DNA of 64,000 bases. Origin: a virus. Of this stretch, positions 22,945-31,365 are shown piece by piece. Below the pieces are notes generated by a model that saw only the letters and a list, made by a program, of their open reading frames with translations, was not told where the DNA came from and did not search any database. Numbering within the stretch: the stretch's first letter is position 1; each line of letters opens with the position of its first letter. The stretch is taken from positions 40,423-104,422 of the IMG/VR virus record IMGVR_UViG_3300011271_000002; one strand, 5' to 3'. The position numbers and the translations under genes were made by a program.

Positions 22945-24162
22945 TCAGTCTTTCTTCAGGCCAGCCTTCGCCTGCAACTCTTCCTCAAGCCAGCGCATGA
23001 AGGCAATCTTATCGCCGCGAAACTTACCAAGGAACTCCTCGAGCTGAGGGCGATTTTGCGCGTGGCCCAAAGATTTTAGTCCAGCCTGCACGCTCTTAAA
23101 TTCCTCGCTATTGAAAGCGCCAATAGAGATCCCCGTGCTGGTTCCAGATTGTGTCTGCGACTCGCCGCCGTTTGTTTGTTTCTCGGTTGACTTGTCAGTG
23201 GCTGGCGTACTGGCCCCGGTCGGCTGGCTTCCCTTTGCGTCGCCGGCAGGAGCTCCGGTTGCTCTTTTTAATTTATCCTTCAAGGACTCACTGCCTGGTT
23301 CTTCGTCCGCCCCATCCTCGGCACGTTTTGCAGCCATAACGTCGCGCCACGTTGTGTGCCCTTCCCTGATAGCTGTGTACAGTTCACGCAAGGCGGCAAG
23401 CTCCGCAGGCGCGACCTGGCTCAATTCGGTTTCAAGATACTCCTTCAAATGGGATGGGAGAATGTTTAATTTCAGGAACGCGTCGGCGATCTCTTTGCGT
23501 TCCGAATCTGGATCATCCTTGATCTTGGCCGCGATGGTTGTATTGATTGCCAACAGGCATTCTGCTTTCAGATCTGGGGGAATGACGCGTTCAATGCCGG
23601 TGCGTGACGCTTTACTCACCAGCGAATTTTCCTTTGTCAACAATTCTTCGTCGGTCGCCCGGACAATGGCTATCGTGCCGCCATCTGCCTTTTGCCGAAA
23701 GCGCACCACCTCCCTGCCAGCATGATCTTTTCTCTCTATCGTCTTGAGGATTACTACGTCCTTGGTCCAGGTAACATTGCGCTCTAGATCCATGACCGTC
23801 ACGCAAATCGTGCGTTGATATTCATCCTCAACGATACAGGGCGCACTCACATACATATTGCCGAGATGAGCCATAGCGGATTCGGCGAATCTGATCGTGA
23901 ATCCCTCGCCGCGATTTGGAATTTTGTATCGTGCGGCCTTAGCAAACTCAGGGCGCTGACAATCCTTGAGTAGTCTTGCGCGAACGTCATCCATGTCCCG
24001 CCGATTAAGCATGGCCATCGAGTAGCGGGCTTCGACCTCAGCCTTAGCCTTCGCTGCCTGCGCGATGGCAGACCGTTCAGCCTGCATCATCATCTCGCGC
24101 TCGCCAAATCCCTCGCGCACCTTCAAGCTCACCTGGGGTGCGGTAATTTCGGTACTTGCCAT
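22945..24162 (-). CDS. Putative single-strand annealing recombinase
   Basis: This is a 405-residue protein with a strong ribosome site (AAGGAG). The central region (MAMLNRRDMDDVRARLLKDC, then GFTIRFAESAMAHLGNMYV, VTVMDLERNVTWTKDV and SLVSKASRTG) belongs to a phage family typically found beside a YqaJ exonuclease. The C-terminal ~130 residues are a Ser/Thr/Gly/Gln-rich linker and a short helical end domain. Its pairing with the adjacent YqaJ gene argues that it is the annealing partner (RecT/Erf analogue). No fold motif proves this. Confidence 0.6.
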   Translation of the reverse strand: MASTEITAPQVSLKVREGFGEREMMMQAERSAIAQAAKAKAEVEARYSMAMLNRRDMDDVRARLLKDCQRPEFAKAARYKIPNRGEGFTIRFAESAMAHLGNMYVSAPCIVEDEYQRTICVTVMDLERNVTWTKDVVILKTIERKDHAGREVVRFRQKADGGTIAIVRATDEELLTKENSLVSKASRTGIERVIPPDLKAECLLAINTTIAAKIKDDPDSERKEIADAFLKLNILPSHLKEYLETELSQVAPAELAALRELYTAIREGHTTWRDVMAAKRAEDGADEEPGSESLKDKLKRATGAPAGDAKGSQPTGASTPATDKSTEKQTNGGESQTQSGTSTGISIGAFNSEEFKSVQAGLKSLGHAQNRPQLEEFLGKFRGDKIAFMRWLEEELQAKAGLKKD

Positions 24163-24183
24163 GACAATTCTCCTTCTCTTGAA

Positions 24184-25050
24184 CTATTTGAAATTCTTGT
24201 GAAGCCGCCTATGATCTGGGACCACGTATGATCGTGGGCCACCCCGCACCTTCTTGAATGTCACCGTGCCTCCGGACCAGATAAATCCTTCGCTTTCGGC
24301 GATGGCGAATTTAAGCCGCGCTTCTAGGTCTTTCTTGTTTTTTTCCGCGATATCGAATTCTTCATCAGCCAGACGGTAGCAATTCAACAAGTCTTCTTCT
24401 TCTAGCGTGGGTGTTCGCAAGGCCCCATCATTATCAGGGAAACGCTTCTTCAGCCATTCCAATGTTGAATCGGTAGCCGTTATTTCAGGAGCCTTGCCGT
24501 TCAGAACATGATCAACCCAAAATCTTTCGCCCGCCTCGACCAGCATCGCTTCGACTTCCTCGTCGCGAACCACGATATATACCTTCAAGTTGTGCCCGCC
24601 GAAAAGAGCGGCTACGTCCCATCGCTCGCGTTCCGGCAGCGCCGACAGGCTCCAATGGCACTGTAAGGCAATCCTGTCGGGAACTTCCGCGGTACCGGGT
24701 TCGCCGAACTTGCCAGCCTGATCCCAGGCCACATTTTTGCAATCTACGCCGATCGGTTCATGGACCACGAAGGCATCGGGGGTCAGAACTTGATACGGAT
24801 GCCGGCCCAATATCGTTTTGTCGAACCATTCAATTTCGCGATTTGTCTCGATAGCGTAGCCCTGGGCAATCGCTTGCTCCAGTAATCGGCCCCAACGCAC
24901 GCGCGGATTTGAAGCAAAGTCTTCTTGTTCGACCTGGCCGGTCTTAGCGAGCCAGAGATCAAACGCTGAACGCGTGGGATGCAGTCCCACCACGCAGGCG
25001 ATCTCGCTGGCACCTATACCTTTCGAGCGAAGGGCGACATCAACAGGCAT
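24184..25050 (-). CDS. YqaJ-family viral recombinase (exonuclease)
   Basis: This is a 288-residue protein. It opens with GIGASEIACVVGLHPTRSAFDLW, then RVRWGRLLEQAIAQGYA, TPDAFVV, GVDCKNV and IALQCHWSL. These are the E/D/EVK-type nuclease motifs of the YqaJ family (lambda exonuclease fold). It degrades one strand of double-stranded ends to provide substrate for an annealing protein. It is encoded just upstream of that protein's candidate gene. Confidence 0.88.
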   Translation of the reverse strand: MPVDVALRSKGIGASEIACVVGLHPTRSAFDLWLAKTGQVEQEDFASNPRVRWGRLLEQAIAQGYAIETNREIEWFDKTILGRHPYQVLTPDAFVVHEPIGVDCKNVAWDQAGKFGEPGTAEVPDRIALQCHWSLSALPERERWDVAALFGGHNLKVYIVVRDEEVEAMLVEAGERFWVDHVLNGKAPEITATDSTLEWLKKRFPDNDGALRTPTLEEEDLLNCYRLADEEFDIAEKNKKDLEARLKFAIAESEGFIWSGGTVTFKKVRGGPRSYVVPDHRRLHKNFK

Positions 25051-25316
25051 TAGCTTTTGGCCTGCTCGAATACATGAAAGACTAGAGAGCCCTCCATCAA
25101 TTGATAGGTTCCGATGTACCGCAGATCGTCACGGATGAACTCGTGCCCGGTGCCGACAATGCGGAAAGATCTGTGCTCGTTTTGTTGTCCGGGATCAACG
25201 ATGGCCCACACTTTGGGCTTATCGCGTTGCGTTTGAACCGCCAATATTTCTGCGCCGCGAGGCATGGCCACGGTTTGAACGTCGGTTGTTTCTAAATCAA
25301 ACTTCCAGATTTTCAT
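25050..25316 (-). CDS. Conserved small phage protein (DUF7352-like)
   Basis: This 88-residue protein has MKIWKFDLETTDVQTVAMPRG, AEILAVQTQ, WAIVDPG, GTGHEF and YIGTYQL, a widespread phage family that I remember as DUF7352. The function is unknown. It overlaps the YqaJ start by one base (TAATG-type). Confidence 0.72.
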   Translation of the reverse strand: MKIWKFDLETTDVQTVAMPRGAEILAVQTQRDKPKVWAIVDPGQQNEHRSFRIVGTGHEFIRDDLRYIGTYQLMEGSLVFHVFEQAKS

Positions 25317-25318
25317 GG

Positions 25319-25777
25319 CTAGTCCTTCTTCCTTGTGGGATTCTTCTTACATCTCGGCTCGTGATACCGCAATTCCATCGCGCCTTTGAGTTGCCGGCAC
25401 CATCGGCAAGGTTTGCCGTTCTTGATTTCTCCCTCGCGCCGATTCGGATTCTTGCCGCAGTTCGGCAGATGGACGTAGCGGAGCTCGAGCTTGCTCGGTC
25501 GCTTTGAATTGCAGTGCGGACACAGAGCAGTCTGGCCGACGAAGCCGACGCGCGTCTTCCGGAGCGCCGCTGACAGCGCCGACCCGGTGTTGATCCACTC
25601 ATGATCGTCGATGACGCGATGGCAGCGCGGACAGCGGGAATCGTAGGTTGGCTTGCTCCGAAGATTCTGGCGCAGGGCTGCCGCGAGCCGGCCGCCAATC
25701 TGTATCCAAACCTTCGGCGGGATCTCGCGATAACAATGCGGGCACGCGGTTTTTGAAACGCGATCAATCTGGTTCAC
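25319..25777 (-). CDS. Multi-zinc-ribbon protein
   Basis: This ~152-residue protein has at least four Cys pairs (ACPHCYREIP, RCPRCHRVI, LCPHCNSKRP, PCRWCRQLK) and a late CxxxxC/H group. It is probably a nucleic-acid-binding regulator. A TTGACA promoter lies upstream at 25804-25832 and its -10 overlaps the ATG at 25816, so the real start must be downstream. The GTG at 25777 lies inside the recurring leader AAAGGGTGAACC; an ATT three codons later is also conceivable. Confidence 0.65.
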   Translation of the reverse strand: MNQIDRVSKTACPHCYREIPPKVWIQIGGRLAAALRQNLRSKPTYDSRCPRCHRVIDDHEWINTGSALSAALRKTRVGFVGQTALCPHCNSKRPSKLELRYVHLPNCGKNPNRREGEIKNGKPCRWCRQLKGAMELRYHEPRCKKNPTRKKD

Positions 25778-25803
25778 CCTTTGGGCCTCTGCGGCTCTCA
25801 ACA

Positions 25804-25832
25804 ATAATGCTCCCATTCGAATCGTTTGTCAA
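25804..25832 (-). promoter_or_regulatory. Sigma70-type promoter upstream of the zinc-ribbon gene
   Basis: On the minus strand, TTGACA (25832-25827), a 17-base spacer and CATTAT (25809-25804). It lies in a gap of about 105 bases, one of the larger ones in this gene block. Confidence 0.55.
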
Positions 25833-25883
25833 GGCTTGTGGCGGCAATCGTCATTCTGTGCCGCTTTACTGGCTTGTGTGGTT

Positions 25884-26204
25884 TCATTTTAAGTCCCCCT
25901 CAATTCCCAACTCCCTCAGCACTTGTTGGTAATCGTGGCAATGCACTCCCTTGCGCCACTGCTTGTTCTTGACGAACTTGGCAGATGACGGCCACCACTC
26001 CCACGCATCGACTCCGTTGCGAATGATCCAGTGCTGCCCTTCGTTCTTGATTGCCATCGCGAACCCGGCGCGCGCTAACGTCGCGGCGAACTGATCTCGG
26101 GCTTCGAGGTTCGCTCGTAATCGGCGCTCGTGACGATCTGCCGCGGGCTCGTCGCGGACGAAGGGAACGATAACGCTTTTCCCGGCTGATCGGGCGTCAC
26201 GCAT
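25884..26204 (-). CDS. Hypothetical protein, 106 residues
   Basis: The C-terminal half (IRNGVDAWEWWPSSAKFV, KGVHCHDYQQVLREL) resembles small phage proteins with a WEWWPSSAK-type core that I have seen in other phage genomes without a known function. The N-terminal half is charged and helical. Confidence 0.6.
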   Translation of the reverse strand: MRDARSAGKSVIVPFVRDEPAADRHERRLRANLEARDQFAATLARAGFAMAIKNEGQHWIIRNGVDAWEWWPSSAKFVKNKQWRKGVHCHDYQQVLRELGIEGDLK

Positions 26205-26254
26205 GGCGGCGCTTCACTGGGAATCGCTTCATTCTTTGCCGATCTTGGAGAGTA

Positions 26255-26344
26255 TCACGCTAGGATGCTCTTCACGTTTACCGCGCACCCATGACGTAGC
26301 TCATCTGCGCCGACCACGACAGGTTTGCGGACGAACATCTGCAT
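26255..26344 (-). CDS. Micro-ORF, 29 residues
   Basis: It starts immediately after the TAA of the upstream gene (TAAATG) and reads MQMFVRKPVVVGADELR to SILA. It fills most of a gap of 140 bases in an otherwise gene-packed operon. The evidence is only position and openness. Confidence 0.3.
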   Translation of the reverse strand: MQMFVRKPVVVGADELRHGCAVNVKSILA

Positions 26345-26479
26345 TTAGTTTCCCGTCCTCCAGAACGCCAGCAATGTCAGCCCAAGCGCGATAACCGCGA
26401 TCCAGAAAAAGATCCACAGATATGGCTGGCAGCCGCTGGTATGCTTCGGCGGGCGAGGCTGCGGCACAGGCGGCTTCAT
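26345..26479 (-). CDS. Single-span membrane microprotein
   Basis: This 44-residue protein has a Pro-rich start followed by one clear membrane span (LWIFFWIAVIALGLTLLAFW). The ATG at 26479 overlaps the upstream stop (ATGA). The function is unknown. Confidence 0.55.
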   Translation of the reverse strand: MKPPVPQPRPPKHTSGCQPYLWIFFWIAVIALGLTLLAFWRTGN

Positions 26480-26670
26480 GCGATCCGCTCCAGATTGGCT
26501 GCGCCGTAGCCTTGTGGTTTGCCTTTCGAATTGAAAAGCGGATTGTCCCACTTAACCAGAAGTCGCGAGGGCGCCACCTTCACGATGGTGCCAGGGCCGG
26601 GTCTGTAAAGCGGGTTCACGCTATTCCCACAATAGCGGACGCGGTCGTCCTTCTTTGGATCTTCGATCAT
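26476..26670 (-). CDS. Small SH3-like hypothetical protein
   Basis: This 64-residue protein, rich in short strands (DDRVRYCG, PGTIVKVAPSRLLVKW), has a look compatible with an SH3-like barrel. It is coupled to both neighbours. The function is not recognised. Confidence 0.5.
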   Translation of the reverse strand: MIEDPKKDDRVRYCGNSVNPLYRPGPGTIVKVAPSRLLVKWDNPLFNSKGKPQGYGAANLERIA

Positions 26671-26870
26671 ACCGCTGGCTGCGCGTTAACAAGTTTTATC
26701 AACGCCTTTTGCGCACTGAGTTTGTCTGGTCTCACAAAATCCGGCGTGTGTGCTCCATCAAGATAGCCAGCCCAAGAACCGCCAGCTGACTCAATGCGTC
26801 CGCAAAGCGTGCCGTTGTGATCGCGCAATGATACAACATCGCTTGTGAAATCTTCTTCCCAGGTCCACAT
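26667..26870 (-). CDS. Hypothetical protein, 67 residues
   Basis: It starts MWTWEEDFTSDVV, has a short beta pattern (LCGRIESAGGSWAGY) and a helical C-terminus (SAQKALIKLVN). The stop overlaps the next ATG. No family is recognised. Confidence 0.5.
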   Translation of the reverse strand: MWTWEEDFTSDVVSLRDHNGTLCGRIESAGGSWAGYLDGAHTPDFVRPDKLSAQKALIKLVNAQPAV

Positions 26871-26872
26871 TT

Positions 26873-27271
26873 TTACTTCTCCTCTCTAACTTTCCGCCAT
26901 AACTCCGCGACATCAATCGTGTGGACAGCGCCCTGCTGACAGGCCCACTCTATCGCCTTGCGCTGGTCGGTGTGGCATTTGATGGTCAAGCCGCTCAACA
27001 GCGCATAGAAATGAGGCTGTCTGTTTTCGAAGTTGTCGAAGCTGGACAGGAACTGCTCGAGGATTCGTTTCGAAACCTGCTTCGCCGCCGAGAGCCGCAA
27101 GCCTCTTCTGTGCAGCTCGGCGAAGATCATGATGTTCAGCGTATCGCGATTGCAGAATTCAAGAGGCCCGCGGCCGCAGCGAGCGCTATGGATGTACCGA
27201 TGGTCGCGCCACCACCGAAGCTGGCGGCCGGTGATGCCGGCCAGCCGCATGACATCCACGCTACGAAGCAT
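26873..27271 (-). CDS. MerR-like DNA-binding regulator
   Basis: This is a 132-residue protein. The N-terminus (VDVMRLAGITGRQLRWWRDHRYI then FCNRDTLNIMIFAELHRRG) is a MerR-type winged helix. The C-terminal ~55 residues have no known effector domain. It probably controls early genes in this block. Confidence 0.72.
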   Translation of the reverse strand: MLRSVDVMRLAGITGRQLRWWRDHRYIHSARCGRGPLEFCNRDTLNIMIFAELHRRGLRLSAAKQVSKRILEQFLSSFDNFENRQPHFYALLSGLTIKCHTDQRKAIEWACQQGAVHTIDVAELWRKVREEK

Positions 27272-27527
27272 CGCTGCTCCTCTGTAGGTGCGTCCATGGC
27301 TCAGGGCAGACGTGCGCGAATCCCCAGCCGTGAACCTGCCAGCCTAATAGAAATACCATCATGAGCGTCACCGGCCCGGCGGCCGCCGAACCTAAGCCGC
27401 TTCGAAGATCGGAGGAGTAGTGCGAGCAGGCGAGAGCGGGAAACTCTCTCTGAAAATTGCGGACAGCGTAGCCAGCGCCTAAGAGTCCACAGCCTAGCCA
27501 CGCAATCGCGATCAATACCCAAGTCAT
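27261..27527 (-). CDS. Small two-span membrane protein
   Basis: This 88-residue protein has hydrophobic segments WVLIAIAWLGCGLLGAGYA at the N-terminus and VTLMMVFLLGWQVHGWGF near residue 60. The ATG at 27527 overlaps the upstream stop. The function is unknown. Confidence 0.55.
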   Translation of the reverse strand: MTWVLIAIAWLGCGLLGAGYAVRNFQREFPALACSHYSSDLRSGLGSAAAGPVTLMMVFLLGWQVHGWGFAHVCPEPWTHLQRSSDAS

Positions 27528-27991
27528 GGCGTGCGGACCCATCGCTGTTTCGGTGTGACCGGATCGGCTTTGCGATTCGGGCGCGAAGCCCAGCCGTAGC
27601 CGCTCTTGTGCGTGCTCATACCGAACGGTGCCCAGCCATCCGCTCGATAGATAGTCCCCTCGTGCCCTTGCTGCGGGTCGCTATAGGAGATGAGCAGTCG
27701 AATTCCGTTGAGCCAAGTGCGCACGTGTTTGCGCATCATCGCGAGCGCTTGAGATTCAACATAGGCGGTCGTATCGTCGATAAAGTAGAGCCGATTCAAT
27801 TCAAGGACAAGATCCGCGTCCAGTCCCCGCGAGGATGGCCGACCGAGGATCATCGCCCCGATCAGTTCTCGACCTTCGACAAATTCCAGCACGTGAACGA
27901 ACCCCGACGGCTTCGAACGCAGATAATGCAATTCGGCGATCCACTCTGCCGTGAGCCGCGATTCGGATGGCTGGCACCGGCGAATGTTCAC
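27524..27991 (-). CDS. Mom-like DNA modification enzyme
   Basis: This is a 155-residue protein with a GTG start overlapping the upstream TGA. LIGAMILGRPSSRGLDADLVLELNRL, a central helix, ISYSDPQQGHEGTIYRADGW and FG are the pattern of phage Mu Mom and its relatives, which have an acetyltransferase fold. Mom converts adenine in phage DNA to a carbamoylmethyl form that blocks many restriction enzymes. It is coupled to the SMC-like ATPase gene. The activity is inferred from the family. Confidence 0.72.
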   Translation of the reverse strand: MNIRRCQPSESRLTAEWIAELHYLRSKPSGFVHVLEFVEGRELIGAMILGRPSSRGLDADLVLELNRLYFIDDTTAYVESQALAMMRKHVRTWLNGIRLLISYSDPQQGHEGTIYRADGWAPFGMSTHKSGYGWASRPNRKADPVTPKQRWVRTP

Positions 27992-29424
27992 GGCTTGGTC
28001 CGATCCAGCACCATTTGCGCAGACTCGTTCTGACTCGCCCGCAGATCCTCAACGCTACCAATCTCCCTGGTGCGCAACGGGCCCAGCGCCACTTCGGTCA
28101 TTATGCACTGCATGCCGCTCTCCAACAGTCGCGCAACGAGCCGCTCCTGATGTTCCGGGTCAAGCGCCTGAATCCCATCGACGCAGATGAATCCGAGCTT
28201 GCCAGCCCGCTGCTCGGCGAGGCGCACGGATAGATCGATTCGCTCGGCTTCGTTTAGCCGCTGGAACGGCACGCCCTTAACGAATATCTCGCCGTCGATG
28301 ACCTCGGTTTCCGGAAGTGGATTTTGCTTCAGAAGTTCAGAGCGTCGTGCGGCGATGGCTTCGAGGCGCGCGGAATACTGCGCGGAGATCGCCTCGGCAG
28401 TCTCGGCCTGTTGTTTGAACTTCTCCTGTGCTTGGCGGGATTGTTCGACTGCGCCCCAGTCGGCGAGGGAACGCTCGGCGGCCTCAAGCGATACCCTCGC
28501 TTCGTCGATTGGCTTTTGGAAATCTGTGGCGATTTGTCCTAGGGCTAATTCTTTTGCATGCCCGATGTTTTGCGACGCTTCGTTGAAAATGTTGCTGGCC
28601 GCCAACAACGCCTCTCGATAAACGCGCTCTGCTTCCGCGCAACTGGCGATCTTGACTTCTTCCGCTGATCGAAGCGCGGTTATTGCCTCTCGTCGCGCTT
28701 CATCCATTGCCTCGGTCGCCTTTTGGCGAATCTCTGTCAGGGTCTGACGCCGATTCTCCACTTCCGCCTGCGACACGCCCACAACCGTCAACTTCGGCGC
28801 CGTCTCAGCCAGCGTCTTCATGGTGGCGCGGTATTCTTTGGCCTTCACGTTCTGTTGCTTGCGGAATTCGGTAAGGAATCCATCAGCCTTGCGAAGCGCT
28901 TCCAGTGGATGCTGTTTCATGAGCGTCGCCACATCTGTCGGGGACAGCCCGGAGTCGGCGACCAGATCCTCGGCCGAAAGTTTCAGCGGCATCGATTCAA
29001 GGAGCCAACGCGCCCGCTCCTTGGGGTCCGTGACGGCCAGAAACTCCAGCGGGTTCGCCAGCCGCAGATCGAGAAGATCGTTCAGCCAAGCGGCGCTGGC
29101 CCCGATAACGCCGAATTTTGGGACGCGCACCTTGCGATTGATCTTGCCTGGCCGAATATCCGCATCAAGCTCGCCATGCGGCTCGTCAGGCGTCCGGTCA
29201 TCACTGAAGACGATGAGTACATTGGCCTTCTCGGCGCTAGTCCGGATGAGGGTAGCGTCGGCCACCACTCCTGGGCCACCCAATGCGGACCTGATGGCGG
29301 TTGCCAGGGAACTTTTGCCCGAAGCGTTCCTGCCCTTGACCAAAGTGATTTTCTTGCCCGGCTCCAGGGAGTATTCCTCGAGGCCCAAGGCGTTGATTGT
29401 GGTTATCTTGCTGATGTATAACAT
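27988..29424 (-). CDS. SMC/Rad50-like AAA ATPase
   Basis: This is a 478-residue protein. The N-terminus ITTINALGLEEYSLEPGKK is followed by Walker A GRNASGKSS (residues 31-39). Two long heptad-like stretches (~180-400) form a coiled coil. The C-terminal lobe has GFICVDGIQALDPEHQERL, the ABC-type Walker B/D-loop region. This is the small AAA_23 group found in many phages; it probably acts on DNA ends together with a nuclease, though no SbcD-like nuclease is in view. The start at 29424 was chosen over a long upstream extension into the next gene. Confidence 0.82.
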   Translation of the reverse strand: MLYISKITTINALGLEEYSLEPGKKITLVKGRNASGKSSLATAIRSALGGPGVVADATLIRTSAEKANVLIVFSDDRTPDEPHGELDADIRPGKINRKVRVPKFGVIGASAAWLNDLLDLRLANPLEFLAVTDPKERARWLLESMPLKLSAEDLVADSGLSPTDVATLMKQHPLEALRKADGFLTEFRKQQNVKAKEYRATMKTLAETAPKLTVVGVSQAEVENRRQTLTEIRQKATEAMDEARREAITALRSAEEVKIASCAEAERVYREALLAASNIFNEASQNIGHAKELALGQIATDFQKPIDEARVSLEAAERSLADWGAVEQSRQAQEKFKQQAETAEAISAQYSARLEAIAARRSELLKQNPLPETEVIDGEIFVKGVPFQRLNEAERIDLSVRLAEQRAGKLGFICVDGIQALDPEHQERLVARLLESGMQCIMTEVALGPLRTREIGSVEDLRASQNESAQMVLDRTKP

Positions 29425-29429
29425 GCTTT

Positions 29430-29936
29430 TCACTCTTTCGGTACCAGTCGTAAACTCTTCTCGACAATTTCCTCGAAGCGCCCTTCCTGATGCAGCATAG
29501 CCTTCGATAGAGAGATCATCTTCACCATCAGATCCTCGAAGCTGAAGTATTCGACGCGCAAAATGCCGCAATCGAACGTGATACCGGTAAGCTCGTCGAA
29601 GTTCGGCACGGGCGGCAGTTTGAAACTGGCGTGCCGCGCCGGGCTGATGCTGGCTTCCATTGTCACTACCTTTGCTATTCCAGCCCGACGTCGGCGCTCC
29701 TTCTTGAAATCGCCAACCCTGCTCTCTACATACTTTAGAAGCATCGACGCCGGAATCTTCATATTGCGACCTACCGAGGCGGCACCAGCGATTTTCATTA
29801 CACGGATGGCTTCCGTTTTCCTCACGCTAAACAGATCCTCCACGTTTCTACGATTAAGAGATTGAGTTGGTTCCAAATTCGCCAGTCGCTCAATGATGGG
29901 TTCGGTATTCGCAAACCAATCTGGCTTTCGTGGCAT
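29430..29936 (-). CDS. Helix-turn-helix protein, 168 residues
   Basis: Residues ~27-70 (LNRRNVEDLFSVRKTEAIRVM to IPASMLLKYVES) look like a helix-turn-helix of the kind that tests an operator and then reads a wing. The C-terminal half (FDELTGITFDCGILRVEYFSF, MVKMISLSKAMLHQE) is unassigned. Genes of this type often precede the SMC-like ATPase in phages (my recollection). Confidence 0.6.
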   Translation of the reverse strand: MPRKPDWFANTEPIIERLANLEPTQSLNRRNVEDLFSVRKTEAIRVMKIAGAASVGRNMKIPASMLLKYVESRVGDFKKERRRRAGIAKVVTMEASISPARHASFKLPPVPNFDELTGITFDCGILRVEYFSFEDLMVKMISLSKAMLHQEGRFEEIVEKSLRLVPKE

Positions 29937-29939
29937 TAC

Positions 29940-30560
29940 TCAAGCCGCCCTGGTTTTGGCTCTGATCCTATCGAGAGTCTTTTCAAAAGCCTCAATTAGA
30001 TCTAGAAGTGTGTTGTACAGATCAGGCGAGGAGAAAAGTTCCAGTTCCGCCTGGACCTGTTCGCGGAGTTTCACTGATCTCGATTCTTCGATCATTCGCG
30101 ATCTCAAGGATTCGATCCGCAATCGGTCTTGATCGGATCGTTCCCATGCCCAATAAGCCCTGCCGTTTGGAGCGAAAATATGACAAGCGAGACAGAGTGT
30201 CCGGAGACATCCAGGACGATTATCTCGCCAACTATTCACATGATGCACCTGAAAGGAGTCCGGATGTAAATGCTTCAAATTCAGCGTTTGCGGACGAGCA
30301 CATTTTCGGCATTGATAACCATCGCGTGCCAGAATCAATGGGCGAAGTTTACCGAATTCCGATTGATGTAAGGATGCTTTGTCGCGAGGCTGCTTCTTCT
30401 CGTTTATATATCTGGCGAGACTGGGCTTACAGGATCGATTTCTCTTAAGTTGTTGAAACAACTTAGTTAGGCATGATTTGCGGAAGCGCAAAAAGTGCTT
30501 AACGTTTACGGTCGAGCGTCGGCATTGTTTAGGGTCGATCAAGCCGTCGGCGATGCTCAT
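29940..30560 (-). CDS. HNH endonuclease, 206 residues
   Basis: The HNH core is RPLILARDGYQCRKCARPQ, FQVHHVNSWRDNRPGCLRTLCLACH: two CxxC zinc pairs around the HH. The N-terminal ~60 residues are basic and the C-terminal ~60 form a helix. It could be a homing endonuclease or a phage-function HNH; location does not decide. Confidence 0.8.
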   Translation of the reverse strand: MSIADGLIDPKQCRRSTVNVKHFLRFRKSCLTKLFQQLKRNRSCKPSLARYINEKKQPRDKASLHQSEFGKLRPLILARDGYQCRKCARPQTLNLKHLHPDSFQVHHVNSWRDNRPGCLRTLCLACHIFAPNGRAYWAWERSDQDRLRIESLRSRMIEESRSVKLREQVQAELELFSSPDLYNTLLDLIEAFEKTLDRIRAKTRAA

Positions 30561-30895
30561 GAGTCTTCCTCCGCTTGAATCAGCAGGTCAACATTGGCGA
30601 TAAGGTTCTTCGCCGCCGAGCGCATCGCCTGTAAGTCACCATGCCTGTTTTTGGAAGCGATGATGCCTTTGAACAAATCCGCGATGATAAGCGAGTCCAT
30701 CCACGCCTGATCGAGTGCGTTTAAGGCATTGGGCTTGGGGGCCAACTGTACTTGATTCGGTACAGACTGTTCATTATGCTGAACAGCCGCGCTGTTAGCA
30801 TTGGACTTCTTGGCACGCGGTTTTTGCAGTAATTCATTATGCTGAATTGACTCGGGAGCGGTGGAGAAGCGAATAGAGCGTGAGCCGCCGGTCAT
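30557..30895 (-). CDS. Hypothetical protein, 112 residues
   Basis: The ATG at 30895 overlaps the upstream stop. The N-terminal ~60 residues are a disordered Asn/Gln/Ser-rich region with two copies of (I/V)QHNE. The C-terminal part is helical (MDSLIIADLFKGIIASKN, AMRSAAKNLIANVDLLIQ). No family is recognised. Confidence 0.5.
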   Translation of the reverse strand: MTGGSRSIRFSTAPESIQHNELLQKPRAKKSNANSAAVQHNEQSVPNQVQLAPKPNALNALDQAWMDSLIIADLFKGIIASKNRHGDLQAMRSAAKNLIANVDLLIQAEEDS

Positions 30896-31233
30896 GGTTT
30901 CGGATTCTCCGTCGGCGGCAAAACTACGAAAATAGTGCTCTCGTCTGGCATGGCCGCCCATGGCGTAGCTGGTGACAAAGGCACTCTCGCCAGCAATTCG
31001 ACGTGCAGGCGACGCATGGTATCGACCGCGTTCTGCATCAGTGCGAGCGCATCGGTGCAGAGTTCCAGAATTTTTCGGTTGCGCCTTTCAATGGCGCGAC
31101 TCGCTTCGTCGTGCTGGCCTTGCGAGTTCAATTGATGAACTTCCGCGACGTTGTCGGCGAACAGATGGATAAGGGTGATTGTCAGCGCACGTGCGTATTC
31201 ATTCGAGACTGGCTTGGCTGGAAGATCGCTCAC
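30892..31233 (-). CDS. Hypothetical helical protein, 113 residues
   Basis: This helical protein contains YARALTITLIHLFADNVAEVH and LELCTDALALMQNAVDTM. The GTG at 31233 is preferred because a promoter -10 (31254-31259) overlaps the upstream ATG, and because GGGTGAATC, a variant of the recurring leader, sits four bases before this GTG. The function is unknown. Confidence 0.5.
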   Translation of the reverse strand: MSDLPAKPVSNEYARALTITLIHLFADNVAEVHQLNSQGQHDEASRAIERRNRKILELCTDALALMQNAVDTMRRLHVELLARVPLSPATPWAAMPDESTIFVVLPPTENPKP

Positions 31234-31253
31234 GTTCGATTCACCCGCCAATA

Positions 31254-31282
31254 ACATTACCACACAAGGCTTCTGTCGGCAA
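31254..31282 (-). promoter_or_regulatory. Sigma70-type promoter before the 30.9-31.2 kb gene
   Basis: On the minus strand, TTGCCG (31282-31277), a 17-base spacer and TAATGT (31259-31254). It lies in the 130-base gap that separates the adhesin operon from the next gene block. The same gap also holds TTGACA-N17-TAGCTT in plus orientation, with no clear gene after it. Confidence 0.5.
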
Positions 31283-31365
31283 TAGCTATTTTTTTTACGG
31301 TTGACAATTTCCAGACATCAGTTTAGCTTCAAGAAGGAGCCAGGTTCCAGATCTGTTCACCCAAA

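Noticed and set aside
23111-23725. Plus-strand ORF of 204 codons
   Set aside because: Antisense to the annealing-protein candidate; Ser-rich composition typical of a shadow frame.
25319-25767. Alternative frame starting at TTG after the AAAGGGTGAACC leader
   Set aside because: The alternative frame is Arg/Ser-rich noise, while the chosen frame has regularly spaced CxxC pairs.
28723-29500. Overlapping plus-strand ORFs of 226-232 codons
   Set aside because: Antisense to the SMC-like ATPase with its Walker motifs.
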